Positions 42,787 through 54,664 of a DNA stretch of 64,000 nucleotides are shown here, piece by piece (positions within the stretch are counted from its first letter, which is position 1; the number at the start of each line of letters is the position of its first letter). The notes below the pieces were generated by a model that saw only the letters and a list, made by a program, of their open reading frames with translations, was not told where the DNA came from and ran no database searches. The DNA comes from Chaetoderma sp. LZ-2023a (taxonomy: Eukaryota; Mollusca; Caudofoveata; Chaetodermatida; Chaetodermatidae), in assembly GCA_034401795.1 (NCBI GenBank), contig CM067374.1, positions 99,978,860-100,042,859 on the forward strand, written 5' to 3'. The translations under genes and the position numbers were made by a program.

Positions 42787-43170
42787 ATAATGGACATTTC
42801 CATTTTAGCTATGCCCCGCCCATCTTGAGCTAAGCTCCACCCACACCTCGCTCGTGTTGGGATAGATCGATCTTTGAACTCCGTGACTATGAATTTGCAG
42901 AAAACTATGCAGGTAAGTTATTGAATATTTTGGAACTAATTTGACTGGGCGCTGTTGCTGCCTATGACGTCCAGTCAAGTTAGTTTCAAAATATTCAACA
43001 GCATGCTTATTAAATAGTAGAGACATACAATTCAAACAACGTGTCGGACTATTAAGAGTTAAAGATGGACTAAACAGAGTCACCTATGACGCAATGATTA
43101 TGACCTCATCCTACACGCCGATTAGTGGATTATGACGTCATATGACGTCAGATGATCGATGGATTCTCTT
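42787..43170. repeat. AB foldback repeat, A-core-B
   Basis: Equivalent of 36550-36935. Confidence 0.85.
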
Positions 43171-43469
43171 GAAAAGCGAATTGGACGATGAACTTCGTCA
43201 TCTAATTAGTCTTTCGGTTGTTCAGAAGGGAGATTTTAAGTGAAAAGTAGGCCTAGTCCAGGCGAACGAACATTCCTGGCAGAACAACTAGTTGGCTGGT
43301 TTCAAATAAGAATGGTACACCGGGAAAGTGATGATTGAATGGCATAGATCAGACCTGAAGATACTAACTTCATCCTTTAGGCATCCCCACCATCATTAGA
43401 AGCCGGGTTGATGCATCCATGACCGACACAGTACCGACCATCTCTGCAATGGACATTTACAGTTTATCC

Positions 43470-43545
43470 ATCCATGATATTGACATCATAATCAACTACG
43501 TGACGTGTAGGATGACGTCATAATCAGTGATATTATGAATGGCGT
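43470..43545. repeat. AB foldback repeat, arm B fragment
   Basis: 'CAACTACGTGACGTGTAGGA' followed by TGACGTCA. It spans the point where copy 1 diverges from copy 2. Confidence 0.6.
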
Positions 43546-43701
43546 AGATACAACAAGATGGTTCTAGTTCTGCGACTCGCCACAGTTGTACATGGTGGAA
43601 GGCCCAAATTGAATACTGGCTTGTTGCTGCTGACGGTGGAAACAATCTAAACAAGCCCAGTTAGGCATGCACCTTCTGTTTGGCAACTATTCTTACGGGG
43701 G

Positions 43702-44182
43702 TCAGACTAAATACCGGAAAGGCCAGAATGACCGAAAAGGCACCGGAAAGACCAAAAAGGCTCACGAAAGACCGAAAAGGCTCACGAAAGACCAAAAAGG
43801 AGATTAGATTTGCCGAAAAGTCTATAGATATTTGCTCAGAGGTCATTGCCTTCATATAACGCGACATCAGCCCACCCGGCTATGTTTTGATAACCTCCAT
43901 GAGTAAATGTAGCGTCGTGTTTAGACAACAATTTGGTGATATTTCAATGCAATTACTTAATGATTATTACAACAAGATAAAAACAATTTCCGTTTCGCCG
44001 TTTGTTTGGAATTTGTAGCGGAATGTATAATTATTTTAAGTAAACTAGTCTTGATGCGATACAATTAGGATATTTTTGAAAAACACAAGCACCACCCACC
44101 ACCACACTCAGTTACAACAACGACGACGACGGCAACGACGACAACGACGACGAGGATGATGATGATGATGACGATGGTGATG

Positions 44183-44237
<55 letters not shown>

Positions 44238-44425
44238 TAATAATAATAATGATGATGATGATGATGATGATGATAAGACGTGTCTTTGCAACTCTTATAA
44301 AGCTGTTTTCAGCCCATCCTATTAGCCTTTTCGGTAAAATTCATCTCCGTTTCGGTCTTTCATGAGCCTTTTCGGTCTGTCCGGTGCCTTTTCGATAATT
44401 CTGGCCTTTCCGGTATTTAGTCTGA
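43702..44425. mobile_element. Non-autonomous DNA transposon with ~100 bp inverted repeats
   Basis: The left end 'TCAGACTAAATACCGGAAAG' is mirrored by 'CTTTCCGGTATTTAGTCTGA' at 44406-44425. The inverted repeats run about 100 bp and contain internal short repeats 'GACCGAAAAGGCTCACGAAA'. 'AACTATTCTT' occurs at 43685-43694 and at 44425-44434, a possible target duplication of about 9-10 bp with a 7-base offset on the left. The interior is ACG/GAT/ATA microsatellite only (44110-44275). Long repeats and a ~9 bp duplication would suit a Mutator-type MITE. Confidence 0.75.
44110..44275. repeat. ACG, GAT and ATA trinucleotide microsatellites
   Basis: Successive CGA, GAT, AAT and GAT repeats inside the transposon; ORFs encoding poly-Met or poly-Ile here are artefacts. 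Confidence 0.95.
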
Positions 44426-44944
44426 ACTATTCTTGCGCATACACATGATATTTCCTTATATTTAGACTGTCATCTAGACACGACAGAAGAGGAAGTAGAA
44501 TCCAATTAGTATCATACATAATGGTAGGTAAAATTGTATGGAAATATAGCAGGGGTGGGGCAGAGAAAGCGGTGAACTGGTAATATGGGAGTACTGGGAG
44601 TTTAAAGGAAATGGCGAAAGATGAAAACGAAAAGTGCAGGGCAGGATTGCGTGGCAACAGGAGACCTGGCGATCCGCAAACGTTAGTGGTGACGGTAGCA
44701 TCAGTTTAGGCCTATCATATGTTACCATAGGGATTAATATAACTATTGAGAGATGATATATAATCTATAGCAATGACAATAAGCCACCTCGTGGAAATAA
44801 TATGAGTCAAAGTGCTTGATACGAGTACAATAAATATTCATCGTAGATTTTCTTGTCAAAGCTTCCCTTAACGGCCATCTTGGAATAAACTAGTTTAGAA
44901 GTATAGCCTACCTACATACATTGCGTACAGTTCGTTTAACGCTT

Positions 44945-45130
44945 CCAGTTCGAACTGCGCCAAAACCGGTCTCTGTGCACAGTGATCTTGGGAAAATGTC
45001 CATTTGCAGACCAAGAGAATACTATTTTTGCTAATTTGTCACTGGAATGACTGGCTCGGTTATACCGAGCCAGTCATTCCAGTGATAAATTTGTAAAAAT
45101 AATCTTCTCTTGGTCGGACAATGGATAGTC
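44945..45130. repeat. Hairpin repeat family, complete copy
   Basis: Left arm 'GTCCATTTGCAGACCAAGAG', apex 'GGCTCGGTTATACCGAGCC', right arm 'AATCTTCTCTTGGTCGGAC'. It shows how the copy cut at 37436 should continue. Confidence 0.9.
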
Positions 45131-45629
45131 AATAAGCAAATATTTGAACTTTCTTGACCAAATTTATCCACCGAGTGGTTAATATAAGAGAATCATGTCT
45201 TGGCTACAAGATGGTCATTCGACGAGACAGGTCTGGTGAGCCGTGTTGTCCGTTTAACGCTCATTATGTATTGCCTGTGTCCATGATAAACAGTGCACAA
45301 ATGATTCCCTCGTTAGCAACAAACGGAAACATTATCACTCAGATTCGATTGTTTCTGTCTGCTGAAGCATGTAACGAGTCACGAACGCGCGATTTCGTCA
45401 TCGATTGCGCCTGTTTGGGGGCGAGACGTTGACACGAGAGTTTATTTCCCTGATGGGTTTTGGGATACCAATGAAAACAGGATGATGGAATCTGAATAAA
45501 ATTTGTTCCTTAAATAGCTAATATTTATTTCCACCTGCAATTAGCGAGACGTTAATTAATCATACTTATACTGTCTAGAAATGATAACAATGTGTACGGG
45601 TGACACAAATTACAATTCACCTTTCCAGA
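45131..45629. other. Unique-looking sequence with one ORF of uncertain value
   Basis: A 92-codon plus ORF (45154-45432) has no recognised domain. No other signal. Confidence 0.3.
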
Positions 45630-45835
45630 GGAGCCACCTATAATCTGACGTCATATGACGTCATAAGCAGTTAAGCGGCTTGTAGGATGACGTCATAATC
45701 ATTACGTCATAAATGATTCTGTTTGGCCTGCCCTTAACGCGTAATAGTCCGACACGTTACTAATTGTATGGCATTGCTATTTAATAAACATGCTGTTGAA
45801 TATTTTGAAACTAATTTGACTATCACTAGCTAAGC
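45630..45835. repeat. AB foldback repeat, B-half core
   Basis: 'CTGACGTCATATGACGTCAT' opens the arm, followed by 'AGTCCGACACGTTAC', 'TTTAATAAACATGCTG' and half of the core. It then switches abruptly into arm A of the next copy at 'TATCACTAGCTAAGC'. Confidence 0.8.
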
Positions 45836-46170
45836 TCCACCCCACACTTAGCCGTGTTGGGATTGATCGATCCCCGAATTCCCCGACTATCAGTTTCCTG
45901 AAAACTATACAGATATGTTGTTGAATATTTTGTAACTAATTTGACTGGGTGCTGTTGCTGCCTATATTAGTTTCAAAATATTCAACAGGATATCTATTCA
46001 ATAGTAAAACATACAATTCGTACAACACCGCATAGCCTGTCTATGCGTTCGTGATGTGCTTATCTACGCCATTCACGATGTGATAATGACGTCATTGATT
46101 GCGATGTCATTCTTTACGTTATGTGGTAGATGACGTCATGTGATGGATGGATACAGTGGAAAGCCCCATT
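45823..46170. repeat. AB foldback repeat, A-core-B
   Basis: Arm A is truncated on the left, the core is short, arm B ends 'ACAGTGGAAAGCCC'. Confidence 0.8.
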
Positions 46171-46299
46171 GATCCATGTTACACTGACATTATTTTTTTT
46201 GCGACTCACAAGTCACAACCAGTATACCTTGGCATGTCTGTCGCTCAGTTACAACTATAGCCTGTTCGCACTTATTTTCTTACAAAAGTTTCTTGCCAA

Positions 46300-46355
46300 A
46301 AGTCTGTCTGTCTGTCGTTCTGTCGGTTGCTCGGTCTGTCTGTCTGTCTGTCAAA
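46300..46355. repeat. (CTGT)n microsatellite
   Basis: CTGTCTGTCTGTC runs with GGTC and CGTT variants. Confidence 0.85.
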
Positions 46356-46597
46356 TCTCTGACCATGCTGCAAAAACTGTCTATGTCTCAACTACAACGC
46401 AGTCACGCTTGTTTTCTGTTAAAAGACATGAATGCGTGAGTTATACGCATTAAAATACATGTGCGTGATTGAGTGCATGCGTGTGTGTGTCGGCACACGC
46501 GCCTGGGTGTATGCTTCCTAAATATTCGTGAACATAGACTTATAGAAATCATGTTCTATTGCCGCTGGAAATGTATAAATCCGATCTATCAGTCAAG

Positions 46598-46912
46598 TAT
46601 ATGACGTCATAATCAAGTACGTCGCATGTAGGCTGACGTCACAATCATGATTGAAATACTGCGTCATGAACCTGGACTAGTCCATCAGTTGTACGGAGTT
46701 ATGGCTTTACCATTTAATAAACATTACGTTGAATATTTTGAGACTTTTGACTGGTGGTAGGAGGGGGCTGTTGTTAGGTTAACTGTATAGTTACCATGAA
46801 ATTGGGGATTCTGGGTATTCAGGATTCAAAATATATAAATCGATCCCAACACATGTAAAGCATGGTCGGAGCTTGGCTGGAGATGATCGGGGCATTGCTA
46901 AAGGTGGATTCA
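46598..46912. repeat. AB foldback repeat, diverged B-core-A
   Basis: ATGACGTCATAATCAAGTAC, CTGACGTCACAATC, 'GTTGAATATTTTGAGAC', then arm A with 'ATCGATCCCAACAC' and 'GGGGCATTGCTAAAGG'. Confidence 0.75.
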
Positions 46913-47750
46913 TCTATTGGATGTCATGGCCACTATTGCCTCTCAGATACTGGGCCAACGTTGCGATCCAGTTAGACAATCACTATTCGTAATATGTATT
47001 GGGCCAATGTTGACAAAACTGTTGCAAAATTACAGTTGCATTACCTTATAGCAAATGTTGATAATAAACCATATGCACATGCCGGGTAAATGCGGAACCT
47101 GCAGACTTTTTTCAAAGATAAATCAATGTATGTTTGCGATTTGGCGGCACGGCTAATGCTGTTCATAACTTGTTGGGCCAGGGTTGAGAAAATGGTGGAC
47201 AATTGAGCGTGACATCAGTTGGTAATCCAACATGCGAATAACATATACATAATAAACAGTATGCACGTGATGGGAAATAGATTTCCCATCTTCAGGCGAT
47301 GGGAAATGTTTAACCAACAGCCTGCCATCTAAGATCAATAATTCAATGTATCTTGGAAATGAGGTGTCGCAGTCGTCGATTCGGCAGATGGTTGTCAAAA
47401 CTGAGATGTGATTGTTGAAAATTATCATTGCCAATTGAGGTAATGCGACAATTTTCCTGTCCGCGTGGATACCATAGCGTTCACATCGTGGCCAGCAGCT
47501 ATGTATTTGGCAAAGTAATGTCATAGGCATCTTTCTCTGGAGGCTGTGTTTATGACTTGTAAATCTCGGCCATATGTGCATTATGGAAAACAACATCAAG
47601 AATTTTGTCCGTTTCTATATGGATTATTTTTAGTTTCTGTCAACGCGTTCCCTGATAACGCAGCATACTGGGCCAATGCTGGGCCGATACTGAAAGTAAG
47701 TTGCGTTATCTGGGTTCATTCTTCATGAAAATACCAGCCACTGGTTTCAA
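46913..47750. repeat. Dispersed block with 'ACTGGGCCAA' words
   Basis: 'CTGGGCCAACGTTGCGATCC', 'TGGGCCAATGTTGACAAAAC', 'TGGGCCAGGGTTGAG' and 'CTGGGCCAATGCTGGGCCG' recur at 46949, 46999, 47173 and 47669, with TTGCAGTTGCATTACCTTAT-type filler. It looks like several copies of a short inverted-repeat element. The 148-codon minus ORF at 47153-47599 lies across it and is not believed. Confidence 0.45.
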
Positions 47751-47761
47751 TAGAGGGATTA

Positions 47762-48125
47762 ATTTCTATCTAGGCCACACCCATTTCTAGCTAAGCTCGG
47801 CCCTCTTTGTACACATACTGGAATATATTAAATACATTGAAACATAAATTCCGAGAGTCGAAATTTCAAGATAAGTATACTGACTAATTTGAAACTAATT
47901 TTAATTGGGGTTGTTATGGCTATGACCGCAAAGGCTCCCAGTCCAATTACTTTCAAAAAATTCAAGGGAATGTGTATTAAATAGTAAATCAATCATAGAT
48001 ACAATTCATAGACTTCCGTAATGGACTTTGTGATTGACCTACGTCATTTTGATTATGACGTCAGCTAACAGGTGATGTATTGGATTATGATGTCAGTTAC
48101 TTGAGTGACAGATCTGATTCCTCTA
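47762..48125. repeat. AB foldback repeat, old A-core-B copy
   Basis: 'GCCACACCCATTTCTAGC', 'TTTGAAACTAATTTTAATTG', 'AAGGCTCCCAGTCCAATTAC', 'ATTATGACGTCAGC'. Many mismatches; clearly older than the other copies. Confidence 0.7.
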
Positions 48126-48680
48126 TTATAGTTTGCACACATGTGCGTATATATTTGTGAATGGTGCAGGTGTACTGTTTTGAATGGGTTGTAATAGTGG
48201 CAACTGGCTGAATGTAGACGTATGTCTAAAATATTACTAGGGTCAAGTTTGGCTGGCGAAACATAGTTAACTATAGATCTGTAAATCCCTGTCGAACGTG
48301 AAATAGTTAGCTAGCTAGTTAACTATAGTCGACAAGCCACCAGAGCTCGGTCACAAATAGTTAGTACGAATATGCCCTAAAATTCACAATGGTTAATAGG
48401 TTTCGCTTGCCACTGTTAATTGAGCATAGGTCAATATTTTTGTTCCAACATAAACATATTTATGTGTAGCGAAACTCCTGTGGTTACCACCTATCCCGCC
48501 CACATTTATTGCGAATTGCATCAAAGGCCGTTCCACCCAGTGTTAATTCTCTCTAGCGAGGCCCCCTATTGAGCAATTTTTATTGGTTGCTTAATTAGCA
48601 TAGTTTTGATTTTGCCCATGTTTCGATTTCGACCCTCAAGCTTCCTTTTCTAGTGACTCAATCATTAAACTCACATGTAT
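48126..48680. other. Intergenic, nothing recognised
   Basis: Contains 'GTTAACTATAG' palindromes near 48268 and 48318. No ORF or known repeat. Confidence 0.35.
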
Positions 48681-48681
48681 C

Positions 48682-51070
48682 TTAAATATCTGTAGTATAC
48701 CCCACTTCCCTCCATGTTTTCCTATTACCGTCGTCCTTGTATGCTTCTCCAATGTTAGTATCGTGTATGTACGTATAGATACAATATTCTGCGGCGATAA
48801 TAGTAGAAAAATCATAGGGCTGCAATAAGTCCTTCTTGGTATTTGACAACTGGGTCTTGTCCTCAGCCAAAATCATTAGCTTCCTCGGGCCCATTCTTGA
48901 TCTGAGTGTACCGAATCCTGTTTTTACGAGGTCACCTCGCAGGATGCTTGAAAGATTTATACATCGTCCGCTATCTTTATATATGCTGGCTCATATGGGG
49001 CCGAATTCCAAGGCTCTCTGTCCTGGTGTGTTTTCTGGTATCCTTAGCACATGGCCAACCATGGACCACGTTTGCTGGGCGACTTTTATGGACAGCGGCG
49101 ATGTATTACACATCTTGTATAGTGCATCGTTGGAAATTATGCTGATCTGCCATCGGTGTACAGTGATGGTGCGGAGGTGTTTGCAGTGGCAGACATCAAG
49201 TATGTCTAGAGCTCCATATGTAGCTGCTCAGCTGCTACAGTTATAAAGCATCACGGATACGCAGGTTGCGTTGCATAAACGTAGTCTTTTCTCAAGCCCA
49301 TCTTTGATCTACGGATCCATAGCTTCTAAAAGGACTGGAAAGCTATCTTTCCCAATGACGCAGCATGCCGCCATGTCAGCAATACTGCAGAATAGTGGGC
49401 CAAGGAGCTTACTTTTCCTCCATGGTTCCCCTCCTCGAAGTGGATTGGAATTTTCTTTAGTTTCTTGCTTCGTCGATAGATATATGTGGGTGAAATCTAT
49501 TTTCGGTTCATTCATAAAGAGATTCTCAATTTTTAATTTGCCTGCAGATATAGGGAGTAGTTCGTCAAGTGGCTTCTTTTCCTCGTCTATGAAGTCTACA
49601 TAGTTGGCATATTCCATTTCTAGTGGCATACCCAATATGGACACTGGGCCTTGTGGAATTCTCCGTCACAGATTTCAATGCAACAGCAAAGTAGCACGTG
49701 ACAAGCACATGAAATAATCTATCTCCCAGTGGGGGGTGGGGGTGGGGGTGGGGGTGTGGGGGAGCAGATTGATGTATCAAACTCTTGGCCAGTATTCGGA
49801 GCTTGGTGTCTGCAAGCAGTAGTCTCACTAGTCGCAGCCCATCGTCATTGCAACTGGACTGCTGCAGTACATCTAGGATCTTTGAGCGTTTAATTGTGTC
49901 AAAGGCCCATGGCAGGCCAATGCGCATTTTGTGGAAATCCCAGTGGTTAGGCATGGCTACTTGCACAAGCATACATTGATCCTATAAAATGGCTGTGTAG
50001 CCACGTCCATGTTTAAAGCCACTGGTCCAGTAAAGTCTTCGATCTTGTCTTGGATGCGTCATAAAGTAACATTAGATAGGATTTTCGGTATGGTGTTAAT
50101 GGACAAAATGGGCTGCAGATTGGCTGGGGGTTGGGGTGGTCGGTGGGGTGGGGATGGAGGGTGGGCGGGGGTGGGGTGGCTGGACGGGTAGCTTCTTGGG
50201 CTTAGGTAGCGCGATAAGGGTGTCTTGGTCTACAGCGTTGATGGGAAGGTGGTACATAAAGGCAATTGTCAATTCATGATTAGGTGCGTGATCGGTTTTG
50301 CGATAATGTCGCTTGCGTATTTGAATAGTGCATTGCTCATGCCATCATGTCCGAATGCGCGTCCATTTTCTCAGGGCTTTCAGTGCCTTCTCAACTTCTT
50401 CTGTTTTAATTCGTGTTAATAATGGCCTGGAGTCACCTGAAAGAGCATGCAAGGGCTGATCGTCGTGGTCGTTGAAGTGGTCCTTGCAACCATTCTCAAA
50501 TTGAGTACGCTTTGCCCTGGCCAATCCAATGAAAGCGTCCTTCAGAGTTTTGTGCAGCGAGTGGTGATGTGCGTTAGTAACTCTCAGGGCTCGGGCTGCC
50601 CGAAACATTTTGTGACAGTAATGTCATCTGCTAGGGTGTCTGCTTGTTGAATGGCAATATCTTTTACGCATTCACTGATGTGGTTCAGACTGTTTTTGCA
50701 TTCCATGCATAGTTTTGTGAGGTCTTCACTTTGGCCACTTTGACAGATTGGCAACCGTAATGCTTTCTGCTCTGCTGATAATTTTACTACTACAGTGTCA
50801 TCAGAATACCTAGCGTGGTTGTTGTTTTTTAGAACTCCGATGGTGCTGGTGGCTGATGATTCCATACATTTGAGTATTTTGGGTTAGGGCTTTTGGATTG
50901 GAGCTTACACCGATGTTAGTTATCTGCTCCTCGAGGGCCTTTTTGTATGACAATTCGGTGTCAATGTCGCTTGTGAGCCTGTATAGGTTGTAGGGCCCTC
51001 TACCATCTTGCCTGGTATTGCGTTTGTACATTAGCCAAATATGGTCCATCGGAAGGTGTGTAACGACTGG
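48682..51070 (-). mobile_element. LINE ORF2 (RT and C-terminus), decayed
   Basis: Reading the minus strand from 51070: LMYKRNTRQD, LTSDIDTELSYKKALEEQI; SATSTIGVLKNNN, LRLPICQSGQSED, QQADTLADDITVTK; FRAARALRVTN, HALSGDSRPLLTRIKTEEVE; then RT blocks LPWAFDTIKRSKILDVL, RLVRLLLADTKLRILA, GDRLFHVLVTCYFAVALKS, and YVDFIDEEKKPLDELL in place of the catalytic YxDD box. C-terminal blocks are LCNATCVSVMLYNCSSW, MVGHVLRIPENTPGQRALEF and MGPRKLMILAEDKTQLSN. A (CCCCAC)n tract (49732-49766 on this strand's complement) replaces the residues before GD. It is the most complete copy of this LINE in the window. No endonuclease part is attached. Confidence 0.85.
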
Positions 51071-52979
51071 CCTATATGATGATGATTGAGGTCTATTATC
51101 GTGTAATACATCTTAAGTCAGTATTAGTTACAATAGGTGTCTTTATGGCATCTTTATTGGCCACCAACTTTCTTGTTGTACAACATCTCCAATATTATTA
51201 TCGTGTAATACATTGTAAGTCAGTATTCGTCAGCATCCTACGTTCTAATTCGTAACAATAACATAGGGCCGTATTGATCCTTAACCTCCTTCATGTTTTG
51301 CTTATCTCGCTATACCTATCTCGGAACATAGCCCGGCCCCGGTTACCATCTGATCTCGTGGCCATCGTGCCCACCCCCACTACCACCCTTTGGAGAACAG
51401 CCATTGTATCTGCTAAGGTCGCCTGTGTCAAAGACAGGTTCCCATTCTCCTCCAGTTTCCGCTCCACCCTTCTAATTTATTCTATCGGAATAACATAAAG
51501 ATGTAAATACTTCCATAACCTATGTGTGTTTGATGAAATTAATGTGTCCTATTGTAAATCAATGTTTCCAAGTCACAATACCTTCCCTCTGTGTCGCGTT
51601 TTGTGAATTCTTGATGTTTTAGCGCCCGTACATACTCATCTTCGTATGCCATTGAAACAGACGATTTAAAGAGTTAATCGAGACTGCTACCCCGCTTTAA
51701 GCAATACTATTTCAACGGAGAATCGGGTACCAACAGACCATAATTAACAATTCAGCGTTCGTCTGGGCATAGCAAATGCATATGCTCAGTAAAAAAACCT
51801 AACTCACTAATTTTAGCCAGTCGAACTTGACCCAAATGCAAGATGCACCGGGACGGTAATCTAAATTAGAATTGCAAATAGAAATTGCTAAAATTGTAGC
51901 TATTATGAGACAGGCAGGAATCGTTTGAACAACCGCTAGAATGATAGTCCCAACAACATGCCAGTTTGATCAAAAGCTTTGGTTCACGTTGTTGGATACT
52001 CTGCAATGGAAAATGTGCAATTGATAATTAATTGATAGAACTCCTGCTACTATGATATTACAGCACTGTGCTTTATAAATATGAAATAAGGGGCACGGAC
52101 TTTAATTGCAAAATCTTGTAATAACCACATTCATAGGTGGTACTTTCTAAGCCAATATTTATTGATCTTGACATGAACACGATTCAGCCAGTTCCACTGA
52201 TGCGCATTTATGTATGAAATCCTGTAAAAAAATAAATGATATTAAGGCCGCTATACAATATACGAACATCTATAGAACATTGGACAAGTTCGCTCGTATG
52301 TATCGAGGAGGAATACCTTACTAAAGGAGGATATTGCTTACATTCAAATCTGACAACCTCACTGGACATATCCACCAATAGGCATTAATGATACATGCTT
52401 GCTTGCATATTAAATGTATTTTATCGGACGCTCGGCGGTAGATCTTTAAAACATTCATAGTATTAAGACCTCCTGGCTTATATGACCATCAACTAAAGGT
52501 CCAAACATGTATGTAGTTGTATAGTCGGCCAAGGTCAACGATAATTACAAAGTAATGATGTATCCATTTACACGTGTCGAAGTTTCGGTTGAATAAACTG
52601 AAATTATCTCTGGGATTGTTTAACCTACAGAGGCCTATCTGGTACACAAACTGGGCATTTCTTTTTCATTCTAGCATGGAAAATATACACGGATCTCATT
52701 ACTAAACTCGTTTATATCGTATCTTTGCTCTTGGGGATAAAGGATAAAAAGAAAACCTAAGAGTTATTAACCATAGCCGATGCCTTACATTAAAGCTGCT
52801 CTGTCGTGCTAAATTAAGCAGTGTTTAACGCCTACCAATAACATAGTGTTATCTATAAATTTAAGTTTTCGTCAAATCTATTTTGAATCCAGGTATTGAT
52901 GTATGTATAGTATGTATCCCTCCCCCATATGCCACATTTTGGCCTGGGAGTAACAAAGAAACTTGAAACCTGATATATT
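51071..52979. other. Intergenic, nothing recognised
   Basis: A short direct duplication, 'ATTATCGTGTAATACAT', occurs at about 51095 and 51198. Otherwise AT-rich sequence with no ORF over 75 codons and no family recognised. Confidence 0.4.
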
Positions 52980-53095
52980 AACCCTTTAACAACCATATCA
53001 GCCAAAACGGCTTCTGTAGTGGTCTTGAGAAATGTCCATTTGCAGACTAAGAGAAGACTATCTTTGAAAGTTTACGACTGGAATGACTGGCTCGA
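52980..53095. repeat. Hairpin repeat family, left half
   Basis: 'AACCCTTTAACAACCA' start, 'GTCCATTTGCAGACTAAGAG', 'GACTGGAATGACTGGCTCG'. It stops at the apex and is joined to an arm B of the foldback family. Confidence 0.8.
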
Positions 53096-53210
53096 GCCAA
53101 ATAGAATCATTTAAGACGTAATGATTATGACGTCATCCTACACGCCACTTAGCTGATTATGATGTCATATGACTTCAGATTGATTGATGGATACTCTGGA
53201 AAGGTGAAGT
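53096..53210. repeat. AB foldback repeat, arm B only
   Basis: 'AATAGAATCATTTAAGACGT', ATGACGTCATCCTACACG, end 'CTCTGGAAAGGTG'. No core and no arm A. Confidence 0.8.
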
Positions 53211-54093
53211 GTTGTGCGAGTCTTATCTAATAAGGCAATGCCCGGAATCACACTACAGTTACAGGAAATGGAAATTTATGAATATTACTATGTTGTTGGT
53301 AGGGGTTTAACATTATTTATTTTAGCATGTCTCTCCAGCTTTAAACGGTCGTGAAACTGACTTTAGTGAGCACTTTCGATGGCACAATCGGTGTGCGTTA
53401 TCGGGACAGGTTTTATTGTACCTTATTCCGCCCTTTCCCACATTCGTATCTCGCGAGATCTCCTTCGATACGAGACCGAAAAATGTATCTCGTATGTATT
53501 GCGTAGCCATTGGTGTAGTGATTTCCCGCAGAATATGGTGGTAGAGAGAATTGAAACGTAAAAGGACACGGGCGCTCTCTCTTCATATCAGACAATATTA
53601 TTTCACGTAAGACAAATTTATATAAAGAATATTGTAGTCTGTATGACAAGTGACAGTTAACAGAAAAATAGTCCCGCTTAATTCGTCGTAAAATTCAAAT
53701 CTGTCGCTCACAAAATGAGGTCAAGAATTTGCTGACGTTGCCTATTGAAAAGGGAAGATGGGGTGGGTGGGTGGGGGGGGGGGGGTCTAGCCGGAGAAGA
53801 ACGACAGTGTATTATGCGCAATCAAAATGACATTGGTGATGAGTACAATTATTTAGTCACCTGTGATTTCTTATGGCAGACTCGAAGATCAATGATGTAA
53901 AAAAATTACTACTTACTATAATACAAGACCAAATTATCATAAATGTTATCACCTTCTATCCAATAGCAATGCAACCGCACTAGTTAAACTAAGAAAAAGT
54001 ACAGATCACTTTAAATCGGAATGCAAATGAAAAAGGTCAAAGCACGCAGAATTATGCTTTTATATAATTTAAAAAAAATAAAATATATTGTCT
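53211..54093. other. Intergenic with a poly-G run
   Basis: 53761-53787 is a GGGTGGGTGGGTGGGGGG-type run. No coding sequence recognised. Confidence 0.4.
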
Positions 54094-54251
54094 GCATATT
54101 CGCACCAAAATACTTGAAAATAAAATTAATTTATACGTAATGAAATCCTTAATTTATTTCGTTTCATTACATCTAGGCACTCAATTTAAGCATCTAAAAG
54201 TATAAAATGTTAACAATTTTATTTTCAAGCATTTAGTGTGAATATGCACCT
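54094..54251. repeat. Imperfect inverted repeat (~36 bp arms)
   Basis: 'ATTCGCACCAAAATACTTG' with 'AAAATAAAATT' faces 'AATTTTATTTTCAAGC' with 'ATTTAGTGTGAATATGC' across a spacer of about 85 bp. Probably an old MITE or a cruciform-forming AT-rich element. Confidence 0.6.
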
Positions 54252-54664
54252 TCAATAGTAAATTTCGCCAGAGAAAGGCATTTTCTTCAATTTCCCATGA
54301 GAATCACGGAGTGACGTCATCGCGTGAATGATTGTTGTGGCGTGACGTCAGCGCCTGATTAATATTTTCTTGTTGAAGGTTTATAGCTCATTCAAATACC
54401 ACCATATTAACGATCTACTACAGGAACTAATCAGAAAATACGTGTGGCGTAATCTGAATCCGCATAGTTGACAATTCATATATTATAACGTTTCAAAGTT
54501 CATGACTTTAGCCAAAATTTTAACAGCGAATATAATTTTTTTTAATCTGTCAACTTCTTTATATACATAAAGCATGCTAAAAACCTTTATATTTGACAGT
54601 TTTATTTATTGAAACCTATTTCTCATTTGCGATCTTTAATACCTTACATGCACCCAAGATCAAT

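Larger units (their letters stand above)
37971..45058. repeat. Duplicated block, copy 2 (right of gap)
   Basis: Contains every segment of copy 1 in the same order, plus about 1.4 kb (43494-44894) absent from copy 1. Ends of the matching region: 'ATTTATCTGCAGAAGTTGAC' on the left, the hairpin apex at 45058 on the right. Confidence 0.9.

Noticed and set aside
31759..45058. True tandem duplication of a secreted-protein gene
   Set aside because: The N gap, tag remnants and full containment of one contig end in the other point to allelic duplication.
47153..47599. 148-codon minus ORF
   Set aside because: It lies across a repetitive block with recurring GGGCCAA words and has no domain.
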